64,000 bases of DNA from Theobroma cacao (lineage: Eukaryota; Streptophyta; Magnoliopsida; Malvales; Malvaceae). This document shows positions 10,986-22,479 of this stretch, piece by piece (positions within the stretch are counted from its first letter, which is position 1; each line of letters begins with the position of its first letter). The position numbers and the translations under genes were made by a program. The notes under the pieces are model-generated. The model ran no database searches. It had not been told where the DNA came from and was given only the letters and a program-made list of their open reading frames with translations. The stretch covers positions 58,902-122,901 of the forward strand of contig NC_030852.1 of the NCBI RefSeq assembly GCF_000208745.1, written 5' to 3'.

Positions 10986-11099
10986 TTGCTAACCCTTAAA
11001 GACTTATCAAAGTATGGGTACCTTTAAAAAAAATTGAAAATTTGTTTAGTAGGTTGAGCAAGAGCAAAAGGATCAATGTTTTAAAGCTCAACCAAAGGA

Positions 11100-11510
11100 A
11101 AGGTAGCCTTATTGGATAGTGGTTGCTTAAGACACATGACCAAAATTGAGAAGTTATTTTCAAAGCTTGATAGGAGGAAAAACGATAGTATTTCCTTTGA
11201 TGATGACTCCAAAAGTATTATCCAAGGAATTGAAACCATTGGTAACATTTCTCAAACGCAAGTCAAACATGTTTTATTTGTTAAAGATCTAAGGCATAAC
11301 CTACTAAGCATTAGTCAACTTTGTGATAAAGGCTTTAGAGTATGCTTTAATTCCCGTGAATGTCAAGTGATTGATATTGATGGTAACAGAGTTGCATTCA
11401 TGGGCAAAAGAATTAAGAATATGTATGTCTTATTTCTTGATGAAATTGAGTCTAGGGAATCGTGTCTTATTGCCAATGATGTGTGTGATAGTTGGTTGTG
11501 GCAAGAAGAC
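11100..11510 (+). pseudogene. Copia aspartic protease and pre-integrase region
   Basis: ALLDSGCLRHMT matches the Copia protease active-site block (DSGCSRHMT; here Leu replaces Ser). It is followed by the HVLFVKDLRHNLLSISQLCD stretch typical of these polyproteins. The frame ends in a TAG at 11511 just after SWLWQED, and the sequence continues in another frame with GHASMHTL. The protease would cut the polyprotein. The fragment runs into the integrase. Confidence 0.75.
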
Positions 11511-12260
11511 TAGGACATGCTAGTATGCACACTTTATCAAAACTCTTAAAAAAAGACCTAATCATTGAACTTTCAAAAATATCCTTTGAAAATGACAAGG
11601 TTTGTTATGTATGTCAATTTGGGAAACAATTTAGAAATTCATTTAAATCTAAGAAAATCATATCAACTTCTAGGCCACTTAAACTATTGCATGTTGACTT
11701 GTTTGGACCAATCACTGTTGCTAGTTTAGGAGGCAAGTTATATAGCTTTGTTATTGTAGATTATTACTTTAGATATACATGTTTATATTTTCTTACTCAC
11801 AAAGATGATGCATTACCAACATTTGTTAAATATTGTATAAAATTTCAAAATGAAAAAGGTCTTACGATTGTTAACGTTAAGAGTGACCATAGCGGTAAAT
11901 TTGAAAATGACAATTTTAAAATATTTTGCAATAAAAATGTCTTGACCACAATTTTTCTGCTCCTAGAACTTTACAACAAAATGTAATTGTTGAAAGAAAG
12001 AGTAAGACTTTAGAAAAGAAATGGCAAGGACAATGCTTTGTGAAAAACAACTTGCTAAAATATTTTTGGGCTAAAGCTATAAATGCTGCAGCTTATATTT
12101 TGAATCGAGTTTCCATTAGAGCCATGATTTCTAAAACCCTATATGAGCTTTACAAGGGAAGAAAACCAAACACTTATCACTTAAGGAGTTTTGGATACAA
12201 ATGTTTTGTTTTGAATAATAGAAAACACACCTTGGAAAAATTTGATGCTAGGAGATGAGG
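11511..12260 (+). pseudogene. Copia integrase, broken
   Basis: GHASMHTLSKLLKKDLI followed by CYVCQFGKQ is the HHCC-type zinc region. LKLLHVDLFGPITVASLGGK and FVIVDYYFRYTCLYFL begin the catalytic core with its first Asp. SDHSGKFEN holds the second Asp; the canonical text is SDHGGEFEN. The Glu region near 11980-12000 is frameshifted. The piece 12040-12258 reads FWAKAINAAAYILNRV and LYELYKGRKPN, the end of the Copia integrase domain. Confidence 0.75.
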
Positions 12261-12659
12261 TAGATTTCTTAGGCTATGTATGGAACTTTAAAGCATATAA
12301 AGTGTATAACAAAACAACTTTAGTTATAGAAGAGTCAATTCATATTGTTTTTTATGGGACCAATGCTGCATAATGGAAAGTAGTATTTGATGATGATGAT
12401 GCAAATGATGTTGAGAAAAAAATGGAGAAGATGAGTTTGGATAACAAAGAGAATGATGAAGAGAGCTTGAAGGAAAAAGATGAGGAAGAACCACCATTAA
12501 AAGACTTACAAAGATTTGAAGAACAACACAACAACCTTCCTAGAAGTTGGCGATTTGTAAGAAATCATCCTTAAGAACAAATCATTGGTGATCCCTCGAA
12601 AGGTATTAAAACTTAAAAGGGATTAAAAGAGGCTTGTGAATATCTTGCTTTCGTATCAC

Positions 12660-13380
12660 AAGTGGAACCAAAGAACTTTAAGAAAGTTGAAAAGGAAAAG
12701 AGTTGGATGATTGCCATGCAAGAGGAACTTGGCAAATTTGAAAGGAACAAGGTTTGGACCTTATTTTCAAGGCCAGCCAACTATTCAATTGTTGGTACAA
12801 AATATGTTTTCAAAAACAAGATGGATGAGTTAGGAAATGTGGTAAGGACCAAAGCAAGGTTAGTTGCTCAAGGCTATAATTAAAAAGAAGGTATTGATTA
12901 TGATGAAACCTTTGCACCTGTAGCTAGGTTAGAATCAATTAGATTTTTACATGCTTATGCATGCTTTATGAATTTTAAATTATTTCAAATGGATGTGAAT
13001 AGTGCATTCTTTAATGGCTTTATATAAAAAGTGGTGTTGGTTGAACGGCCTCCTAGTTTTGAAGTCTTTGATAAAATTGATCATTTGTGTAAATTATATA
13101 AAGCCTTATATGGATTGAAACAGGCTCCTAGAGCTTGGTATGAAAAACTTTCAAAATTTTTAATTGAAAAAAGATATTCTAGAGGAAGTGTAGATAATAC
13201 TTTATTTATTAAGAAAAATGAAACTGATTTGATTGTAGTTCAAATATATGTTGATGATATTGTGTTTGGTGCTACTAATAAAAGGTTGTGTGAGAATTTT
13301 GTTAGGAAAATGCAGGGACAATTTGAAATGAGTGTGATGGGAGAGTTAAAATTTTTAGTTAGTCTACAAATCAAGTAATG
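12660..13380 (+). pseudogene. Copia reverse transcriptase (RVT_2), broken
   Basis: SWMIAMQEELGKFERNKVW starts the domain, followed by KARLVAQGYN, a TAA stop at about 12882, then DYDETFAPVARLESIR, FQMDVNSAFFNG and a TAA at about 13024. LYGLKQAPRAWYEKL and the catalytic YVDDIVFGA are intact. RT would copy element RNA. With at least two stops this copy is dead. Confidence 0.85.
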
Positions 13381-13489
13381 CGAGGATTAAATATTCATCA
13401 ACCAAAAAAAATATACCAAAGAAATGTTGAAGAAATTTGGTGGGATGAATATGAAGTCAATTAGAACTCCCATGAGTCCTTCTACAAAG

Positions 13490-14175
13490 CTTGACAAAGT
13501 TAGGAAAAAATGTGGACCAAAAACTCTATAGAAGTATGATTAGCTCACTTCTTTATTTAATTGCAAGTAGGCTTAATATTTTATTTAGTGTTTACCTATG
13601 TATAAGATTCCAATCATGTCCTAAGGAATCATATTTTACTACAATAAAAAGGATTTTTAGATATCTCTTGGATACTTAAGGTTTAAGCCTATGGTATGCA
13701 AAAAGTTCATCTTTTAATCTTTTTGACTATTTCAATGTTGATTTAACTAGTAGCAAAACTAATCGGAAAAGCACTAATGGTACTTGTCAATTCCTTGAAA
13801 ACATGTTTGTATCTTGGTCTTGTAAAAAATAAAATTTTGTTGCTTTATCAACTGTTAAAGCTGAATATATCTCACTAGGTAGTTGTTGTGCACAAATACT
13901 ACAGATTAGGCAACAACTAAATAATTTTGGAATGACTATGCATAAAATTCCTATATATTGTGACAAAATGAGTGCCATAAATATCTCTAAAAATCCTGTT
14001 CAACATTCAAGAACTTAGCATATAGAAATTAGACACCATTTCATTAAACATATTAAAATAGATTTTGTGGATACCTTGCATCAATTAGCTAACACTTTCA
14101 CAAAATCATTGAATGAAGATCAATTTTGTAAAATTAAGAGAGAATTAAGAATGCTTGACGTTAATAAAGTCTAAT
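13490..14175 (+). pseudogene. Copia RNase H region, broken
   Basis: After NVDQKLYRSMISSLLYLIAS the text gives FRYLLDT, a TAA at 13678, then GLSLWYAKS, SSKTNRKSTNGTCQFL, FVALSTVKAEYISLGSC and YCDKMSAINISKNPVQHSRT. These are the usual Copia RNase H blocks: the second reads KSTSGTC in related elements, the third STAEAEY, here STVKAEY. Further stops occur near 13829 and 14019. Confidence 0.8.
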
Positions 14176-14234
14176 TGAGTTGACTTGGCCATGTTTTTGA
14201 TGATTTATAGCATGATAATTATGTTTATATTTTT

Positions 14235-14585
14235 GTGTAATTGATTAAGAAGTGTTTTAATTAGTTAAAGGGACCTTAGAAGGAAGATAATATTCATATT
14301 AATCAGTTAAGGACTTCCTTAATCAATTAAAATAATATTGTGTTAAGGTAGCTAACCCAAGTCAGTAAGGATTTAATCAATTAAAAGCTTCCATAACTAG
14401 TTAATGCAAGTCTAATAGTTAAAAAAGGCTTTAAGTAAAAAACATAGTAATCGGTTACGACCTATTCTAGTCGATTAGAGTGCCTTAGTCAAAGAAAAAA
14501 ACTGACGAGCGAGATAATTTCAATTAAAAAAAAGAGCACGAGGTACGAGAAATCACCCATTCAAAACATGGGTTAACCGGTTATT
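14235..14585. repeat. Second cluster of TTAATCRRTTAA palindromic motifs
   Basis: About ten variants lie between the RNase H end and the third ORF, such as TTAATCAGTTAAGG, TTAATCAATTAAAA, GTAATCGGTTACG and GTTAACCGGTTA. The flanking text does not align with 7610-8165, so this is the same motif rather than a copied LTR segment. Confidence 0.7.
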
Positions 14586-14729
14586 AACCCTCTATCAAAA
14601 ACCCTTCAGTTACCTAGAAAACCAATCCACTAAAAGTCAAAACTCCAAAAAATTTCCAGATTCTCTAAAATACATTCACCTTTTCTTCATCTCTCTAAAT
14701 CTCGACAAACCGTAAATCCACTCCATCAA

Positions 14730-15530
14730 AAAGCCCATGGCTAGAACTTCCCTCTCACATAACGTTTTTGACAAAGGAAAAGAGCAAAGAGTGGATGATG
14801 ATTCCCTTTCTCTTCCATCAAAGAAAAAGAGAAAAATCACTTAAGGGTCTCCAATCAAGAAAAAAAGGGAAAGTTAGAAAAAAATTTCAAGGAAAAAAAA
14901 AGGAATTGTTGCTGTAAGGGTCTCCACTAGAAAAGGGAATACCTTCACCTCTCAATTTAAAAGCAAGATTCATGCTAATAGATATAAGAAGATAGAAAAT
15001 ACAACTATATCTTGTGAAAGTTTTTTGATTGGTTGAGCTTTGATGAGACGCCCATTGTTAAGGGAAATTTGCTGAAGTGTTTTGATGAATTAAAACTTAA
15101 AGATTTAAGTACCTTTGAAAATAGGGCATATAGTGCCACACTAGTTAAGGAATTCTATTTTAGTATTACCCAGAACAAGAATGAATTAGTCAATCAAAAG
15201 GAGTTTAAAGAAGATGGTTTGAATTTTTTTTAGTGGAAGAGAATTTCAAATCACTACCAAAGATTTTAGAGAGTTTTTGAAAACAAAATTTGAGATAGGT
15301 GAGTTTAAGATCCCTAAGAAATATGATCCTAACCCTATTTCATGGCAGAAGCAATAGCTTTAGTTATGTAAGTGCTCAAGATTTCTAGATGATGGAATTA
15401 GCTTTCAATGAAATCCCATTAAATGTAGTCAGGTTTATGATTGAAAGAATCAAGGGAACACTTTTGGGAGACAAAGCAAATTTGCCATATGGCAACATCA
15501 TCTCATCCCTTGTCAAGAAAAAGGGGATTT
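14730..15530 (+). pseudogene. Third ORF of the SIRE-like Copia, broken
   Basis: A start near 14737 reads MARTSLSHNVFDKGKEQR and leads into a Lys/Arg-rich N-terminus with stops. A better frame at 15033-15233 reads VKGNLLKCFDELKLKDL and LVKEFYFSITQNKNELV, then REFQITTKDFREFL and YDPNPISWQ in shifted frames. This resembles the plant-specific protein encoded after pol in some Copia elements, of unknown function. Recognition is by general pattern only. Confidence 0.45.
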
Positions 15531-15534
15531 GGAG

Positions 15535-16127
15535 TTTAAGGTTGATTTACTTTACATTGTGATTGAATTTCAGCTTTAAGAGCTGAACAAGTGACTCGAT
15601 GATATTAATATGGAGTTGCTTTCATGCATAGCTTGTCTTGATCCACACCATTCCTTTTCAACTGTTGACAAATAAAAATTGATTTAACTTGCTAAGTTTT
15701 ATCCGTTAGAATTTGATGATATACATCTCTTGGCACTTGATGATCAACTTGATAATTATATTGCAGATATGAAAAGTAATGCTAACTTTGATGATCTAAA
15801 AGGAGTTGCCAATCTTGCTCAAAAAATGGTTCAAAAGTAAAAAGATATTCGGTTTCCTTTCGTTTATATGTTGGTGAAGTTAGCATTGGTCTTATCAATT
15901 GCAACAACAATAATTGAAAGGGCATTTTCCTTTATGAATCTCATTAAAAGTATACTCCGTAACCGAATGGGAGATGTTTGGTTGAGTGATTGTTTAGTGA
16001 CGCATATTGAAAGGGATGTTTTTGAAACTATAGACAATGAAGCAATTATGAAAAGGTTTCCAAACATGAAGAATAGAAGAATTTTATATCTCGATTATAT
16101 GAGATTATTTTTATTAAAATGGTGACC
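15535..16127 (+). pseudogene. hAT transposase C-terminal fragment (dimerisation domain)
   Basis: YIVIEFQL-ELNK-LDDINMELLSC, then LAKFYPLEFDDIHLLALDDQ, NLAQKMVQ and VYMLVKLALVLSIATTIIER lead to AFSFMNLIKSILRNRMGDVW and LSDCLVTHIERDVF. These are the C-terminal blocks of plant TTF-type zinc finger/hAT-dimerisation proteins. Stops lie at 15573, 15588 and later positions. The N-terminal two thirds, including the zinc finger and catalytic residues, are missing. It abuts the Copia third ORF in the same orientation. Confidence 0.85.
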
Positions 16128-16199
16128 CCTTGATTAACATCCTAGATCTACCACTGCTTCTTATCATCTCCAACATATCTCCCTGCCACCCCCACAAGG

Positions 16200-16535
16200 A
16201 CATCTTTAAAGGGAGGTTGTTGAAACTAGGAATACAAGCCATGATTACGCCTATTCACCACCTCAAAAGCTTTTTGCACAGAATTTTTTCGACTTGCAAG
16301 TAACATACCTTTTCACTAGTTAACTGGCATAATTTGTTCCCGTTCAAACTAGAATCTCACAAATGCAAATTCAGAGAACTTCCTATAAGCAGAACGTTGG
16401 ACAAACACATTCAGAACCATACTAAACTAATCACAAACTGCCTTGATAGTCGCCCATGACATCTCAATTCATAAGTTATCCACAAAAATTGAAAACAAGG
16501 ATCTCCTCCATCGAGCTAACTCTGATTAATTGTGA
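16200..16535 (-). pseudogene. LINE ORF1-like fragment (RRM/DUF4283-type)
   Basis: On the minus strand the text reads SLFSIFVDNL, then RSAYRKFSEFAFVRF and AFEVVNRRN with stops between. This looks like the RNA-binding start of plant LINE ORF1 proteins (FVDNLP...FGFVRF). It lies downstream of, and in the same orientation as, the LINE at 17246, so it probably belongs to a separate insertion. Confidence 0.4.
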
Positions 16536-16619
16536 TACCTATTGCCTTGAGGCTTTCCCTACCTAAAACACATAGTTGCTCTTTCTCCACATGGCTACCT
16601 GCAAAGAAACTCTCAACTC

Positions 16620-17240
16620 TCTTTCATTTTTTCTTTTTGAGTTTGAACTTTGTATTATTATATACAATAATTGATATATCATAATTTTTATAATAATGAT
16701 TATAATTTATTATATATTATAGAGACCACTGTGTTTTATAATGTATATTATAATTGTACAAATATAATTAATTGTATATTATATAATTAATAATATAATA
16801 TTATCATTGATTAATCCGTATATCTTTAAGTATAGATATATGTTTAATTGATAATATTTTTGATATTATTATAAAGATATTTTGAATAACCTCTATTATG
16901 TTTATCAATATTATATAACATAATATAATTATGTTCTTAGCTTAATTGCAATAGTTAACAAAATCAGGTATAATGCTACTTATAATTAACATGTCTAAAT
17001 ATATAACTCTACTCTTAAGTGCCAAACTGCAATATATATGTTTAACTTATATTATATTTAAGTAACATACATCATGGATTAACCTAATGATATAATTAAG
17101 TACATATACTATTTTTTTAAAAAAGTATATTATTAATTGATTTAATATTTTAATATACATATTTAAATAATAAACAAACTATATAATGAATATATTTAAT
17201 ACAATCAATTAATATAATATATTATATATTGTAATTATTT
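16620..17240. other. Very AT-rich gene-free spacer
   Basis: The stretch is dominated by TATAATATTAT-type sequence without a clear repeat period. No coding signal was seen on either strand. Confidence 0.6.
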
Positions 17241-17245
17241 TTTTT

Positions 17246-19980
17246 AAATGTATGCAATTTTATTGCTAAATATCAAAGTCAATAAACTTTGGATTTTAAG
17301 AATACAATTTAAGATAAAGAAAATAAGAATAACCCTACTTCTTAATGTTGCCCAAATTTGGAGATGTTTGGGCAACAATATCTATCCTAAAGAAGCCCAC
17401 AACTCATCCACAATTCCTTTGCAAAATATGCATTAGAGGTTGTCTAAAAGGAATACCAAGATACAAGCATCAATGTTGTTATGCGGACAGCATTTAAAAT
17501 GTCCAAGAACATATCCAAATGTCTAAACCAACGTCCATTATGCAACCCCCAATCCAAAGCTCACGATTTGCACTTTGACATCTCAAATTAAGAGTCATAG
17601 TAGCTTATGAAAACCTCCTAGCCTTGGACTCTTAATGAGAATGAACTCTTTTCAAACCAATCCACTTTGAATTTTAAGATTACACGTTGATTCTCATCAA
17701 ACAAATCTACTAGTCTACATCTTTTATATGGACTGCAACTTTAAATTATGAGAACTCTAAGATAATATCAATTTTCTTAGTCCTCTAAATTACTGTTTAC
17801 AGTTGGCATCAAGACTTGAATAAATTGATCACTTTTACATATTCCCTCCTTGGTAAGCTGATCAACCTTATTATTAATTTCTCTAAACACATGTGTTACA
17901 CTCCATTGTTTAATCTTCTTTTGCAAACCTTCCATGCTAATAATCAATTCTTTATGTCTCCACTGCACCTCATTCGGATTATTGGCCCAATAAACTGCAT
18001 TCATGGAGTTACTTTCTATCCATAAATTAGACTCATTACTGTACACACTGTTAATGAAGATATAAAAAGCTTCTTTAATGGCTAATAATTGGGCTTTGTT
18101 TGAATTTGTAACCCCACTAACTTAGAGAACTTTGCTTTGATCATGTCATCACTAGTACATAAAATTCCTTCAATTCCAACTTCAGTCGAACCACCTAAAG
18201 ATGCTCCATCCACATTAAATTTCATCCATCCATTAGGTGGAGCTATCTATTTACTTCTGATCTTGTAGCTTTATGCCTCTGACCAATTCTAACATTATTA
18301 AGACAATGAAAAATCTCTTCAATTGAATATGGCAAATCAGGCATTTACATTTAACCCATATTGTAACTCTCAGTTTAATGATCTCATATAATTGAATCAA
18401 ATCTCCTACTTTTTCATTAAAAATTATATTATTTTTGAATTCTCACAATGACCAAGTAATAGCATAGATTGCAATTAACCAAATATTAAATTGATCATTA
18501 TTAGCCGTTATAGATCATTATACCATGGAAGATGTTTGAGGATTCAATGAAATAATTTAGCTCACATTCCATTTCATACACCACATGCCTCACACCTTCC
18601 AAGATTCCTCACACGTAAAGAAAAAATGGTTAACAATTTCACGACTTTTCTTACAAAGTGCACACATAGTTTTTTCAGTGCTTAGTAGTCATCTTTTTGC
18701 TAGCTCGTCCTTTACTACTACTTTCTTCCACATTAGTTGCCATAGAAACACCTTCACTTCGTATGGAACCACACCCAACCATATCCATTTCCATAGCTCG
18801 TTGTCATCCCCATATAAATTGAGGATTTTTTGGCAAAATGATTTAGATGTGTATGAGCCACTTATTGTAGCCTTCCAAATCACCTTTTTTTTATAGCTTA
18901 CCACTTAACGTATGATTCCTTAGGTGACTTCAAAACCTCGCCCAATGCTTAAATTCCTAGCCAAACAATTGTAGATGAAGTTCAATTTTTCAAAGCCACT
19001 AATGATCCAACCACTCCACAAATTCGCACAATTTTCTATTTTTTTTGTTCATAGCCAATGCATAAAGACGTGGAAATCATTTTGTAAAATCATTCCAACT
19101 AGTCACTGATCTTGCCAAAATTTGATGAATTTTTCGTCACCTACAACGACACCAAGATTAGCTAAAACTTGCAAGAAAAACTTGTTAGTAGGCACAATAA
19201 GAGAAAGAATAATTTTCACATTTTTGAGCATTTAAGAGTAACTTCAGCATTAGGTAATAGGGCACATGGATCGTAGTCATTCTTCGCTATCATGATTTCT
19301 CTCCATAAGCTATCTTGTTCATTACGAAACCTCCACGACCATTTATTAAGCAATGCTCTATTTTTTACCTTCAAATCAACTAGCCCAAGACCACCTCGCT
19401 CTTTATAATTGCAAACAACATCCCATTTAATATAATTAATTCCATCACTTTGTTTACTACTAAGCCATAAAAACCTCCTTTCAATTGTTTCTAATTCATT
19501 TTTAATTCCTTTAGGAATTCTAAATAATGACATAAAATTGTTGGCAAACTGCTTAACACTAAATTGATTACTGTAATCCGTCAACAGTTTTGATTGCTAA
19601 CCTACCAGTTTTGCTTTAAATAACTCTATTACAAGTTTTCAAAATTTCAAAAACGATTGATTAGCTCTCAAAGGCAACCCTAATATGTGGATGGTAATAC
19701 ATCCACTCGGTAGTGAATTTTGGCTACCCATGCATCAACATTTATTAAATTAGTACCAACACCAATCAAATTGCTTTTTACAAATTTATTTTTAAGTCGA
19801 AGACAATCTAAAAGCATCGAAAGACTCTTTTCATATTCAATAAACAACTTAACTCTAAAGGGCAGAATAAAAAAGTATCATCAACGTATTATAAATGAGT
19901 TAAGGTCACACCTCGTTCTCCAAAAAAAATGACATCACATAACTTGACCTCTTTAGCTTTTACCATTAAACAGCTAAATA
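17246..19980 (-). mobile_element. LINE copy A, 3' part (RT end, zf-RVT, RNase H, 3' UTR)
   Basis: Read on the minus strand, 19584-19216 gives FRIPKGIKNELETIERRFLW, KERGGLGLVDLKVKNRALLN and KWSWRFRNE, the C-terminal RT region of plant LINEs. 18904-18689 gives the zf-RVT domain (YTSKSFCQKIL, PYEVKVFLWQLMWKK). 18046-17777 gives an RNase H domain (LWIESNSMNAVYW, REINNKVDQLTKEG). The 3' UTR ends near 17246 beside a T8 run (an A tail on this strand). Its upstream part lies at 27157-27490, beyond the Gypsy insertion. Stops break the ORF. Confidence 0.85.
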
Positions 19981-20446
19981 TGATGTAAAACATCTAACAA
20001 ATAATTTCTTGGAGCAGGTTGAGTGTCAAAAGCCAAAACGAAAAGCCCAAAAGTCATAAATAGGCATGTTCATAATTTTAATATTTCCTAATTAGTTATG
20101 AGTCTACTTAAGAATTATAGGTATAATAGAATTTTTTATTTATTTAATTTACTTATACTAGGGCTTTAGGATAGTGATGTTCTAATTAGGAATAGAACAT
20201 TTATTTTATTTAAATCTCTTGTTAACTATTTTAGTTGTAATAGACAACTAGAAATAGAGTTTTATTAGGATTTGGGCCTATAATACCATAAATAGGACTC
20301 TTAAACTTAGTTTCAGGATCATCAAATAACATTACTAAGTTCTTCTCTCAAACTTGAGTTTAAATTTTAATATTTGAAACTTGGTTATTAACCGTAAAGG
20401 CTTAATCAAGTGCTAGCCCTTATTTTTAAGCTAACTCGCTGCGTCA
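19981..20446 (+). mobile_element. 5' LTR of the CRM-like Gypsy
   Basis: It begins TGATGTAAAACATCTAAC and ends GCTGCGTCA, matching the copy at 26692-27156 throughout. The primer site follows at once. Confidence 0.95.
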
Positions 20447-20447
20447 A

Positions 20448-20460
20448 TTGGTATCAGAGC
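20448..20460 (+). other. Primer binding site of the CRM-like Gypsy
   Basis: TTGGTATCAGAGC, complementary to the methionine initiator tRNA 3' end, lies one base after the 5' LTR. Confidence 0.9.
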
Positions 20461-20481
20461 GGGAAAAACTTGCCCAATTTA

Positions 20482-20726
20482 ATGACAAGTGACCCAATTA
20501 TGGTAGGCGACAATTCTCATGGTGAAGATCAGGGAACTGAGACCTTGCGATTTGCAATGCAAGATCAAAGGGTGGCGTTAAAGGCTTTGGAGCAGTAAAT
20601 GGATCTTAGATTCTAGCATTTAGAATGACACTTTGAAGAAATTGCAGATCGACTTAATGCTCTAGGCATAGATGCCAACAAAAATCGAAATGACGAGAGG
20701 CCACATACCAGAGATGATGTAACTCA
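20482..20726 (+). pseudogene. Gag N-terminal piece of the CRM-like Gypsy
   Basis: MTSDPIMVGDNSHGEDQGTE and DQRVALKALEQ are followed by a stop at 20596, then HFEEIADRLNALGIDANKNR. This acidic N-terminus with a predicted helical stretch is usual for gag. It is separated from the rest of gag by an insert of about 1.7 kb. Confidence 0.6.
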
Positions 20727-22440
20727 CTAATAACTCTATTATATAGAGTTATTTTGACACATCTTAGGGCTTAAATAGTTAGATCTTTGAGATTTTAGGT
20801 GCAGATTTTAGCATTTTAGTTGTTTTTCTAGTTTAAATTTGCTTACTTGTTAAGTGGTTAATTTAAGTTATTTTAGTTAAATTTTATATAATTTTATTTT
20901 AAATTACTTTAAGAGTAGTTATTACTAATTTCTCTTATTACTTTTGTAGGAAATTTGATGAAAAAAGCTCATTTGATGAAAATCAGTGTAAGTATGGTGA
21001 TGGCTTCATTTGTATATGTTTCGGTATTTTGACTATATCTCTCTCAACAAAACTCCAAATGAGGTGATTCTTAGACCACTAGAATTCTAAGAAGAAGGGA
21101 TACAATGTTTATGTTTACAATTTGCCTAGTTCTAATTGGATCATGGTCTAAATATTTGTCTAAGTTGGAGCACTGTAACAGTATGTATAGACTGAACATG
21201 ATGTGGTATTTGGAGCATATTTGTCAATCCAGAAGTCCAATTGATGTGATTCTTAATCCATTGGAAAGCAAAGAGACAGGACTAAAATTTTTATGTTTAC
21301 CATTTTACCCATTTCAGAAAATATCAAGGTGAAACTCATGTTTGAAATTGATAGATCGTCATAGCACTAGGAGAATAAGACTGCAGCATTGATGGGAGGA
21401 AGCACACATACAATTTTCCAAAGAGCTCAACGCCGCAGCGCTGGGAGATTTTTCAAAAATAAAATAAGTTGACAAGATTTTAGAAATTAGGTTATTTAGA
21501 GCCTATTTAAGGGACCTTTTTTAGAGATTTTTTGAAAGAGACAACAAGTAATTTCTCTAAAAAAGCCAAAAACAAAGTAAGAAAACAAGAAAATTAGATA
21601 GGGAATCAAGATCATAAAGTTTCAACTATTAGTTTTCTCTCTCTATTTTTGTGTTTTTCTTACTTTTTTTTACTTGGACTAATGGCTAATTTTCTTTGAA
21701 TGAAGTTTTCATTAGATATTATGAACTAAACTATTTTTCTAGGACTACATTTGAACTCACATGTAACCTAAATTTTTAATTTCTTTCTTGCTTATCTTTA
21801 ATGGGATTTGAATTGTTTATTCCAATTTGTTCTTTATGCTTTTAATTACTTGATCACCAATTAGATTGATTTAGGAACCTAAACAAACTTAGGAAAAGGA
21901 GTTTAGTGTAGACTAAAATTGAGATAGCATATGACCATATTAATTGAATTGCGTACAGGATAAGAATATACCTATAGGCCTTATGTATCTAGATTAGTGT
22001 ATGAACTTAATGAGTCTATTTTAATTTCAATTCACATAGGGATATAGTGTTTTGGTTAAAATAAAAATTTTTTTAAGATAAGTCAGGAGACCCTTATAAA
22101 TAATTGAGAATTCTGTAATTCAACCCATTGGAATAAGTTAAGGAAGAAAGGCGATATTTAGATGAAGTGTAAGGGATATTGTAATCCTAGACTTGTTTGA
22201 TTTGATTTTTATCCAATTATCTTGTTGCTTTGATTTATCTTTTTAGTATAAATTTTGGTTAAATAGTTTTAGTTAATTAATTTAGTTATTTGAATTTGAT
22301 TGTTTGGACAAGATTAAATTGTTTTATTTTTAGTGCTTAGCAAAATTTTATATCAATTCTCTGTGGGATCGATGTTCTGCTTGCTTATATACCATCTATT
22401 CAATACGTATACTTACATAGTGGAATTTTAACTAACACTT
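20727..22440 (+). mobile_element. Solo-LTR-like insertion inside gag
   Basis: The gag reading breaks at about 20726 and resumes at about 22450, with about 1.7 kb of non-coding sequence between. The insert holds phrases common in long plant LTRs: a block near 21030-21260 with CTCCAAATGAGGTGATTC and CCAATTGATGTGATTC, and CTCTGTGGGATCGATG near 22361 close to the right end. It starts with a perfect hairpin (20733-20755). No internal genes are present, so a solo LTR or short LARD is likely. Exact borders and duplication are unresolved. Confidence 0.55.
20733..20755. repeat. Perfect 10-bp inverted repeat (hairpin)
   Basis: ATAACTCTAT and ATAGAGTTAT are perfect reverse complements separated by three bases. 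They stand at the left edge of the solo-LTR-like insert. Confidence 0.85.
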
Positions 22441-22479
22441 GTAGATAGCCTGTCAATAGACTTGTTCTTGCAAACAGCC

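Larger units (their letters stand above)
7459..15530 (+). mobile_element. Decayed Copia retrotransposon, SIRE-like with third ORF
   Basis: Order of parts: 5' LTR (about 7459-9326, with a MITE inserted), methionine-tRNA primer site at 9332-9344, gag, zinc knuckle, protease, integrase, reverse transcriptase, RNase H and a third ORF. This gag-PR-IN-RT-RH order is that of Copia; a long LTR and an ORF after RNase H are features of the SIRE group. Many in-frame stops and frameshifts make it inactive. No 3' LTR was found; the element runs into a hAT fragment near 15530. Confidence 0.8.

Noticed and set aside
14230..14600. Region of TTAATCAGTTAA motifs as the 3' LTR of the SIRE-like Copia
   Set aside because: It shares the motif but does not align with the 5' LTR, and coding remains of the third ORF follow it.
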